Shown one piece after another: positions 55,946 to 64,000 of a stretch of 64,000 bases of DNA. Position 1 is the first letter of the stretch. Each line of letters starts with the position of its first letter. The position numbers and the translations under genes were made by a program. The notes beneath the pieces were generated by a model that was not told where the DNA came from, did no database searches, and saw only the letters and a program-made list of their open reading frames with translations. Origin of the DNA: Platerodrilus igneus (taxonomy: Eukaryota; Arthropoda; Insecta; Coleoptera; Lycidae). Location of the stretch: assembly GCA_036346225.1 (NCBI GenBank), contig JARFIW010000999.1, positions 2,649,001 to 2,713,000 on the forward strand. The letters are read 5' to 3'.

Positions 55946-57479
55946 ATCCTATTTATCAGCTTATGTTGTAATTTATTACTATTAAAAAGTGTTATCTTAT
56001 CTGGTTTATAGTTTGCCGGTGTCATTGCGTTCAACGAATTGACGTGTATTCATTCATAAAAGATACTTAGCTGTCTTTTGCTTATTTACAAATGATTTAT
56101 GACTAAGAACAATCTCAAAAAGCGGTTTCTTTCAAAGAAAAATCCCTCACATTGGAAACTTGCAATTGTCGTAACATTTTGAATTAAATAACGTTTATTA
56201 ACTGATATTTCGAAAGAGAATGAATGCATTATTGAATTTACATTTTAGAAAAGTGCAGGTTTTAATTGAGGGATATTTTTATATTTTCGCCGACTAGAAA
56301 TTGTTTTAAATGATATTTTTAAAGATGATAACATGACATTGAAGTTATTTAGTATTCTCAAAGTCGATGAATCTTTACATCTTGAGCTCGTTTTACAGTC
56401 TTTTCAACGTGCACTAAAATGCAATAAAAACTTGTTTTTAACTGATATGCATTAGAAAATTGAATACTATAATAAGCTTGTCTTACTAGAAATATTTTAC
56501 AGGGTAAAAATTAAATATTGAAAAATTTTACTTTTCTCAGTTTTGGGTCGGTTTTTCTCACAGAGGTACCATTTGTAACTTTAAGGAAATTTGATGTTGA
56601 TGATAATGATTAAACGAGTTACAATAGCAACAGACCACTTGGATATCTTTGTTTCTTGAAATGATTGATTATATTTTTATTTACACTAAAATCATACAAA
56701 TTACCGCAGTTTAATTAATCTCAGGCTTCATGCAATTTCACAAATTTTGGCCACTTTGTTCCTAAAATGGTTTGTAATAGCAACACATTTAGCCAGTGGG
56801 TTAGTAATTTTGTCATACTATGCATCTTTAGTGGCCATATAATTTTTTCAGTAAATACAGATAGGTACGAAGTATATTTATCCTTAATTAGAGAACTTTA
56901 ATAACCAGATAATTTAAAAGTAAAAACCAAGTTTAATTTAATCATATATCCAATGCAAATGACTCTAACAATAGAAACTGCTAGTTGAAATAAGAAACTT
57001 ATCTATTTATTTAAAGAAATATTTAACAATATCATTTACCAAAATCAGTTTTATCATACCAAATTTCATCCTTCTGATTAGGTCATTTCCACTTTGCTCC
57101 GTTTTTTCCATTGTGCTAACCAATATAGTGTCAGTCAGACTTCTTTTCAATAATTTTGCCTGGATTACAATTGCTTTCATACTGGACAACAACATATTTA
57201 TTTGTCATTGTTTTTAATAGTTGCTGTTCTTCATTTAAATATTCTATTATTAAGCTACGACTTTCGTTGTTCACGTTAGTGTTACTTATCGTATATGCTA
57301 TTATATTTGTTTTTAACTTCCAGGAACTAACATATCAATTCCGTTTTCCTTATTTTTATCGTCTAGAGCAAACATTTCTAAATGTTCATTTGCGTGTTTT
57401 ACATTTATTAAATATTCTTGCATAGATGGTGATCTTTTTTGTGAATGTTTTACTTTTTTTTGCTTTCTTTTAAAGTTTT
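55946..57479. other. AT-rich interval, nothing recognised
   Basis: No TE or host similarity supported. Minus-strand 57,507-57,313 is a lysine-rich frame that probably belongs to the pogo-like remnant. Confidence 0.45.
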
Positions 57480-60258
57480 TTTTGTTTAACCTCTTCTTTT
57501 TTTGCATACTGTTTGGAATCAGCTAGTTCAATCCACTTTGAAGATGTTATTACACTTGGTAAATGTGGTGTTACATTCATTTTCGGCGGTATTTGGTTAT
57601 TTCATTTAAATCGATTCTGTTTCTACTCTTTCATATGTCGACAACATCCTGTTTACAATAAGTACGCTTCCTACTAATTTTCATTTTAAACTTATTTATT
57701 TCGAAACGTAAGGATTATGCTAAATACCTTGTTTTAGATATCCGTTAACTTGTTATACATTACGACCACATATAATTGATTCTTATGTGATTTCCAGCTA
57801 AAGACTCGTTGAAATGAGGTATTGAACTATCCGATAAAACCGTGTTTTCGAGTCTTCTAATCTCCGTTTTTGGTATGTTGATAACGAGAGGATTGAAGCT
57901 CGAATTCTTCTTATTTAAACTTTTTTTTTATTCTGCCGTTCGTCCTGATAGGTATTTTTCTAAACTACTCGTTCCATTACTTCAAGAGCAATGCACGTTT
58001 TTTATAAGTGTAGATCTTGACTGCATCGGTGAGTTCTCCTGCGTTATTAATATTAGTAAAACTCCATTTTTAGCTCTTAGCTGGAGGTCAAATTGCTTGT
58101 TATGTAGGCCCGATTATTCTTTGATGTAGATCAACTGCTCTTGTGTGCAGACCGCTGTTGCAATTACGATAGCAGCATGGTTGGTGCTGACTACCGCAGC
58201 AATGCTGTGTCAATTCGCTTCCAAGGGCTTGCCAGATAAGTATCTCGACACATGTATGTGACTTGTTTTCTTTTTTTAACATACCAAGGGATAAATCCAA
58301 TTCGCATCGTGCTGAGGAACAAAACACGTTTTTTAAAAACCCACTTTAAAATTACATACGCTAATGTTTCTTATGGTAAAATCCTTACTAGAAAGATTTC
58401 TAAATTTAATGCTTTTTTTTTACTTAGCCCGTCTGCTTATATGAAAGTATCAGTATTATTCTTTTTACTCTAAATAGAAAATCGATGACGATGTATTTTT
58501 TGTGTTGCTAGGAATCCCCTTCTCACCGCATTGGTAGTTAGCCCGGTATTTCTACGTTTCTTGTGTTCTGTTTCATCATCGTGATTCGTGCAGGTCCGCA
58601 CTTTAAATATCCCTTATATTTCTATCTGACCCGTACGCTGCACAACGTAGCAGTGTGTTATGTTTTATTTTAAGATATTGAATGTGCGGGATAAAATATT
58701 ATTTCAATCAATACATCTATTACTTTTCGTTTTGGCTTGATAAAAATACTTGGAGAAATGTTGTCACAAATGGGCATAATGTTGCTGACTACTGCATGTT
58801 GATTTTGTGGGCCATTTATTGTTAACTGTGGATTCATAATTTGAAGTACTCTGACTACTGCTGCTGAAATCAATATCATGTAGTGTATCAGTTTGTGTGA
58901 ATAAATCATTGTCTGGAAGTGATAAGGTGCACCTTCGATTATTAACGGCGCTTTAGTAGGTTCAGATTCTGCATAACAGGTATTCATTGAAGGTTTAATA
59001 GAAATGAAATGTCTAGTTTCTGTTCAACACTAGTACTAGTATTATGCTGATTGTTAATAATTTGATGTAGCTCAAATCGCAATACGACATGTTTATTATA
59101 ATAGGATTCCTCAACAACATTTAATACATTTAACTCCAAAAAATCAAAAATTTAAAGCCACTGCCTGTGTACAAATTTTATCTGCTACTAAGCTCTCATC
59201 TTTTTCAATCGATTCATTTGCATTAAATATTGAGAAATAATCATCTGTCGGGTTTTGGTGACTATCATTCTGAATCTGGTGCATACCATCAGTGGAACCA
59301 GAATGTAAAATGGCATCTATAGTACCATCGTCTTGTTTGAATGCAGTCTAAACTTCAAGCAACGTTTGGTTAGTTCCGTGAACTGTATTTCTAAAATTAT
59401 TCAAGGTATTTGGATCTATTTTTGATTCTAAATAGTCCAAATGACCAAGTGGTTTATGACTTAAAATTTTTAAGTTTGACTGAGATTGTGGTCCTGGCTT
59501 TATTGTACACTTAGAATAGTCCACGTTGTCTGGGGAAAAAGAATAATACGCATTTTCAGAAACCATTTACGGTTGCAGTCTTAAAATCAATTTCGTTTAT
59601 TAGTTTGGAATATCTAATTTTTTTATTTCACGTCCATGTTCAATTCTAAACATCCCCACAGCACTTCCATTTTGCTTTTAACGGGAAAAGGAAAGCAACA
59701 TCTAGTGGTTGTAGAACATGTGCAGTGTTTGAATACAAACATACTAATACAATTTGCTTTTCCAAACACAATTTGCTTAGAGGCAAACTCAAGTGAGATG
59801 AGTGGCCATCTCAAAATACAGCTATGCATAGCGTTGCCTTAATGTCTTCTAGATATGGTATGAATTCATTTAAAAATTTTCATAAATTCATCCAACCTTT
59901 AGGAGATATTCCAGTGCCCCAGTTTAGTGGTGCGAATTTTGCAATTTTCTCTGGCAACCTGTCATATTTATAAACAGTCAAAGGGGTTGCAAATTGACCA
60001 ACTACATTAACTGCAAACAAAGTTGTCATATTTTCTTTGTCAGAGTTGGACAAGGTATTATAGACTGGTTTCAGCTAACACAAAACCACTTTTAAGACAT
60101 AAATAGATGGAGGTTTCATCCATATTCCATATACGGTGTAGATGATCTAAAATATCTGCATAGCTTTCTTCTACCAACAACCCTAGGGTTTTCTTAAACA
60201 CCCTCTTATATGACATTCTGTTATCAGTGACCATGCTCGATTTATGTACTCCGATCAT
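57480..60258 (-). pseudogene. pogo/Tigger-type (jerky-like, DDE_1) transposase remnant
   Basis: Minus strand from 60,258. The ILDHLHRIWNMDETSIYLCL block (about 60,165-60,106) carries the first catalytic Asp in WNMDETS. Then come TTLFAVNVVGQFATPLTVYK and FAPLNWGTGISPKGWMNL (about 60,040-59,880), DGHSSHLSLPLSKFCLEKQI (about 59,805; second Asp) and NTAHVLQPLDVAFLFPLK (about 59,720; third Asp in QPLDV). A tail follows (59,566-59,348 FSPDNVDYSKC...; LDYLESKIDPNTLNNFRNTV). 57,580-57,480 (MNVTPHLPSVITSSKWIELA) may be its far C-terminus. The N-terminal HTH DNA-binding part is missing. Dead copy with many frame changes. Confidence 0.8.
57595..57890 (-). repeat. Unclassified interspersed repeat, copy 2
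   Basis: Partner of 29,930-30,270 (same orientation, roughly two thirds of positions agree by eye). It lies between the pogo tail pieces. Confidence 0.5.
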
Positions 60259-61209
60259 TTTTGGGATGACACGATTTACATATCCCCCAAATTAGAATAT
60301 ATATGTAAACAAATTGAATTATTAAAACTTAAGTTAGATGCAACAATGTATAATTGAAGGACATAATAAAAAGGTTAATGAAAGTTCAACAAGCCAGACA
60401 GTAAGAACGGACACAGACATTGTATTCCAGAACTAACGTGATACTGCAGGTGCAGGTCACAATAGGTTATAAGATAGCATTATTAGAATTAAGATTGATA
60501 CATTGTATTAAATACAGAAATAAGCAGACGTGAGCTCTGCAGTTCCCACAAGCAATGTGAGGGGCAGGACAGCATAAATACCCTCGAGAGCCCAAGATGG
60601 CCAGTCAGTCTAGAGCTTTTCAACTTTAACATTGTTGTTAGTTCATCTACTCGCCGCAATTTTATTTTATTTAATTGAAGTGAATTTCAACTTATAATTA
60701 TTCCGATATCATACGTTACTGCATATAACGAACTTGTAAATTAAAATTCAATTGTAATTCAGTATAAAAATAAATTTGTTAGAAGTTTTTTGGAAAAGCT
60801 TTTTAAAAAGTCGCTCCTAGAGGCCCAAAACCTAACACGCATCATGAACAAATTAAAGCACTTACGTCCAGGGACGTTTTAAGAAAATGGAGTTGACAGA
60901 TTAGCTTTTTCAATCACATTTTTGACTGAATAAATAAGTCCTCGTTACGCTTTATGTTAAAGCTAGAAATTAGGTTCATTAATTCAGAGTTAAGAACTTT
61001 TTAAAATTAGGAAAAATTCCTGTTGAATAGTGCAATTTTGTTGACATAAAACCCAGGGATTAGTAGCGTTCACACGGGTCTTGACGTCAGTTGCTTATCC
61101 TTGCAATTGTAAGTTTTGAAGTAGGTTCTGTTGGGAGAAGATGTTTATTTTCCCACAAACACAAGCGGAAGTACGCCAATCTCGTTTGGAAGGGAGAAAC
61201 ATTTAAGAC
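60259..61209. other. AT-rich region with an LTR-like stretch
   Basis: 60,530-60,640 has GC-richer sequence, a TATA-like GCATAAATACC at about 60,570, and a GGCCAGTCAGTCTAGAGC block as in LTR U3/R regions. No pair, no TG...CA boundary and no gene could be confirmed; a solo LTR is possible. Confidence 0.3.
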
Positions 61210-62042
61210 GAGGACCATCGCTTAGCTCTACAGATATCGTACCGAATTCCGAGAAAGAACGATTATTGACTACTGCGCAACTATACTATATTTATTTGAC
61301 CAAAAGTTAAGTACTCTTCAAAAACTACAGAACATAGGTTTAAGAATCATACTGGAATGTAGCAAAAGGACTAACATTCAAAAAATGTTAAGCACCCTAG
61401 AATGGTTATCGGTTACTGAAAAAATTGAATATTTAACAGTGATATTTATTTTTAAAATTATCAATGGATTAATGCCAAGTTATTTTGATGAGTTTATTAT
61501 TTATGCCCGCCAAATACACAACCACGAAACTAGGTCACAAGGCAATTTATATGTTGCAAGGACCAAATTGAAAAAGACTATAAATTCAATATTCTTCAAA
61601 GGTCTAATTAAATATAATACTTTACCAAAAGATATACGAAACTGTAATACACTAACATCTATTAAACGGGAATTAATGAAAAAACTAAAACCTAACTAAA
61701 ATGTAAGTACTTTATAAAATAAACCAAATGACCTAAACTTGGTAGAAGTAATTACAATTTTCACACTTTTTATTTATTTACTTTTTTTTTAATTATTATT
61801 TTTATTTATTTATTTATAATGAAACATGTGTGAATTACACTTCTAGTTAAATAATAGTTGCTTTTACTGATACTTAATTTTTCTTTTTGGTCTTGAGTAA
61901 CTTCTACGTAACACTAAAAGTATTTTTATTTGTATTTATATTTACTTAAATTAAGAAAGCATGTTCTTTTTATTTTATATTCTAATGTATTGTAAATATT
62001 AGGATTGCCTACTTTAAATAAATATTATTATTATTATTATTA
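61210..62042 (+). mobile_element. CR1-group LINE, 5'-truncated 3' end
   Basis: Coding part 61,240-61,699, a 3' UTR, then TTTAAATAAATATTATTATTATT at 62,014-62,040, a short microsatellite tail as used by CR1/Daphne-type LINEs. The 5' boundary is approximate. Confidence 0.7.
61240..61699 (+). pseudogene. LINE RT C-terminal region
   Basis: Reads RIIDYCATILYLFDQKLSTL, QKLQNIGLRIILECSKRTNI, then 61,385-61,699 MLSTLEWLSVTEKIEYLTVI, HNHETRSQGN and NSIFFKGLIKYNTLPKDIRN to a stop. This is the standard C-terminus of CR1/Daphne/Jockey-type RTs (LQ-LQN-..R..L.; WL...R; TR). The frame is open for its last 104 codons. Confidence 0.75.
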
Positions 62043-62043
62043 G

Positions 62044-62848
62044 CTCAACCGTCGAGCGAGAAGGTTGTGTTTGCATCGCGCTCCGTGAATTTATTAAGCG
62101 AAACCTATTTATCAAAGATTGTTAGTGAATTGTTATTATAGTGATACAAATATATTGATGTTAAAGTCATAACCCTTAATTGATTTCAACCCCGAAGAAT
62201 ATTATTTCAAAAGGATGAGTTGTAGAAAGTGTCACAAGTCCATTAGGAGTGAAGTAATACATTGTGACTGTTCAGTATGTAAGGAGCCCTACCATCTTGA
62301 ATGTGAGGGGTTATCTGAATCCACATTCAAGAGCCTCTCCTCCACAAGAAGAGATCAATGGAAGTGTCGTGGGAGGATAAAGAACCAGGAAGAACGGACC
62401 CTAACGCAGAGGCACAGGTAAGAGTTGATTTAAAAAGAATGTTTGATACAATTAATAAATAGATGGATAGTTTTAAAAATACTATAGATAGCATAGCTAA
62501 TGACGTTAGAGGTCTTGGCATTCTGTACAATGGTATAAAACAAGAAGTTACATCATTAAAGAAAGTGAATCGGGAACTATCAAATAGCGTCTCAAAATTG
62601 ATGGAGAAAAATAGAATCAAGGACACAAAGATAGTTGAATTGGAAACCAAAATAAATGATATCGAACAGAGATCGAGGAACGTAAATTTGGAAATTCACG
62701 GTTTGGAAAAGATAGACGACGAAAATGATACAAAATTAAAAGCAGCCGTGCTAAGGATGGTCAAATTTATGGAGGTATCGGTGGAAGAGGATGATATACA
62801 AATCGTGCATAGACTACCAAAGAAAAGACCTGATGTAGTACCTGTGAT
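62044..62848 (+). pseudogene. LINE 5' end with ORF1: PHD finger plus coiled coil
   Basis: After a 170-bp leader, the ATG at 62,215 opens MSCRKCHKSIRSEVIHCDCS, CKEPYHLECEGLSESTFKSL and WKC, a PHD-type zinc finger (C4HC3-like). After a stop and frame change at about 62,420-62,461 the frame 62,463-62,848 is a coiled coil (KLMEKNRIKDTKIVELETKI NDIEQRSR) followed by an RRM-like start (NLEIHGLEKIDDENDTKLKA; IVHRLPKK). This order is that of ORF1 in CR1-group LINEs. It is cut at 62,848 by the minus-strand LINE fragment. Confidence 0.75.
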
Positions 62849-63815
62849 AATTTATTTATTTAGTTACAAACTCAACAGGTCATTGACCCAATTATAGAGT
62901 AAGAAAAATAATAACAAAAAGAGAAATGTATACAGTAATATGTAGCTCCTTCTCACTTGGCACAAATATGTCATTATATTAGAACAATATCTAGTCTTTC
63001 CTTCATCATTTCTAGTTTACTATTAAAAATGTCCAATTCACTTTGTATGCTGTTATATAGTCTGCACATAGCATTCAAGGGTGCATTTTTATAATTATTT
63101 GAATGCACCTGATCCACTCTGAATGTAAGTGTGCTTCTTGTGTGGTACGGTTGTGCATTAATATTAATTAGTGATAGAAGATATGGGTTATCTACCCTGT
63201 TATTTAAAAGCTTGTATAGATAAGTAACAGATGCAATTTTGCGTCTAAGTTCAAGCGATTGTAAATCGTAGCTTGCTAATAGTTCTTTTTTTTTGTAATA
63301 CTTAAGGTGACCATTGTCTTTGTAATATAGATATCTTAAGCACCTCGTTTGTATTTTTTCTATAGTATATTTATGACATTCATACTCTGAACTCCATGTA
63401 ACAGATGCATATTCCAATATGGTCCTAACCAGTACTATAAATAATATCCTCCTAATACAGGATGTACTTGTAAATTGTCGTGTATTACGTATTATAAATC
63501 CATACATTTTAGTTGCTTTGTTTGTTAATACATTGATGTGCATTTTAAATGATAATCTACTATCAAATAGAACTCCCAAATCCTGATATTGATTTACATG
63601 ATCCAATATTTTCCCATCAATTTTATAGTTGTATACTATAGGGTTATATTTCCGAGTAAATGTTAAGATCTTACATTTATCGATATTCAAGTACAGCTTA
63701 TATTTTTTACTCCAATCAATTATGTTATCAACATCCATTTGTAACAATTTACAGCTTTCCATATCTTCAATTGTTATTGTTGTAAATGTGCTTTTGTACG
63801 TTCTAGTTTAGAAAT
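62849..63815 (-). pseudogene. Jockey-like LINE RT C-terminal fragment
   Basis: Minus strand 63,762-62,974 is open for 262 codons: LYLNIDKCKILTFTRKYNPI, YQDLGVLFDSRLSFKMHINV, LVRTILEYASVTWSSEYECH and IEKIQTRCLRYLYYKDNGHL, the region after the RT active site. The 3' end has AAATAAATAAATT at about 62,849-62,860. GTACCTGTG (62,838-62,846) and GTATCTGTG (63,816-63,824) may be the target duplication (one mismatch). 5'-truncated, otherwise well kept. Confidence 0.75.
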
Positions 63816-63982
63816 GTATCTGTGCTAGGATTGGTAGGGGAAGCGAAAAACGGTGGGGTCATTGCACTTGCACGATTCGTCTACTACAGAATAGAACATT
63901 GTGTAACATATATGTGAATTATTATCAATAAACATCTATTATACAGTACATAAATTTCGGCATTCTACCCACAATTACAACA
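63815..63982 (+). repeat. Probable end of a Gypsy 5' LTR
   Basis: Ends ...CATCTATTATACAG...TTTCGGCATTCTACCC...ATTACAACA, directly before a primer-binding site. AATAAACATC (about 63,926) could be the poly(A) signal region. A TGT at 63,815 is a possible start, giving a 168-bp LTR, but this overlaps the possible LINE target duplication, so the start is uncertain. Confidence 0.5.
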
Positions 63983-63984
63983 AC

Positions 63985-63997
63985 TGGCGACGAGGAC
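63985..63997 (+). other. Primer-binding site of an LTR retrotransposon
   Basis: TGGCGACGAGGAC two bases after the LTR end ACA. TGGCGAC... is the common start of insect Gypsy primer-binding sites; the internal region of the element would lie beyond the window. Confidence 0.6.
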
Positions 63998-64000
63998 AAA

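Noticed and set aside
57313..57507. Lysine-rich frame as a separate nuclear protein
   Set aside because: Biased composition, position next to the pogo C-terminus, and no start context; treated as part of the transposon remnant.

Overview
The window looks like AT-rich arthropod (most likely insect) nuclear DNA made almost entirely of nested transposable elements. The support is the set of families present: an RTE-like LINE, I-clade and CR1-group LINEs, Gypsy and BEL/Pao retrotransposons, Merlin, piggyBac and pogo DNA transposons, a tRNA-derived SINE and a Polinton/Maverick. There are few host-gene traces. Two exons of the copper chaperone Atox1 lie at 2,070-2,206 (minus). A TAF1-like second-bromodomain fragment lies at 2,990-3,655 (minus). 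An unassigned terminal exon candidate lies at 28,279-28,446 (minus). I see no bacterial-type operon and no free-standing RNA gene.

Layout. 1-1,507: a Merlin-like transposase remnant cut by a non-autonomous DNA transposon. 2,070-3,655: the Atox1 and TAF1-like pieces. 4,112-9,243: a full-length minus-strand RTE-like LINE with a 9-bp target duplication (AGATGTACT), carrying a SINE (4,973-5,279) and a 595-bp TIR element (5,866-6,460). About 9,530-24,320: a decayed non-LTR RT whose frame is split by two adjacent insertions. The first is a Gypsy element (10,942-15,671). The second is a piggyBac element (15,702-23,956, TTAA on both sides), which itself carries an I-clade LINE (16,055-21,281). 24,660-26,640: BEL/Pao pol remnant. 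26,640-31,385: mostly featureless.

31,396-52,072: a second full-length RTE-like LINE (10-bp target duplication ATTGACCATT), interrupted by a 16,276-bp Polinton (34,692-50,967, 6-bp duplication AATGTT) and by a second SINE (51,418-51,720). The Polinton encodes integrase, packaging ATPase, adenain-like protease, a PLA2-like protein, penton-like minor capsid, double-jelly-roll major capsid and several conserved Polinton proteins of unknown role. Most are frameshifted. I found no protein-primed DNA polymerase B, so this copy is probably dead. Its inverted terminal arms are unusually long (about 2.7 kb on the left; about 3.5 kb on the right, which carries a further 1.26-kb TIR-bounded insertion).

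52-64 kb: a mariner-like scrap, the 5' part of a third RTE-like LINE, a pogo/Tigger transposase remnant, a CR1-group LINE tail abutting the 5' end of another LINE (PHD-finger ORF1), a Jockey-like RT fragment on the other strand, and the end of a probable Gypsy LTR with its primer-binding site at the window edge. The elements do not form one pathway. What the window records is a readable relative order of insertions, with several boundaries fixed by target-site duplications.
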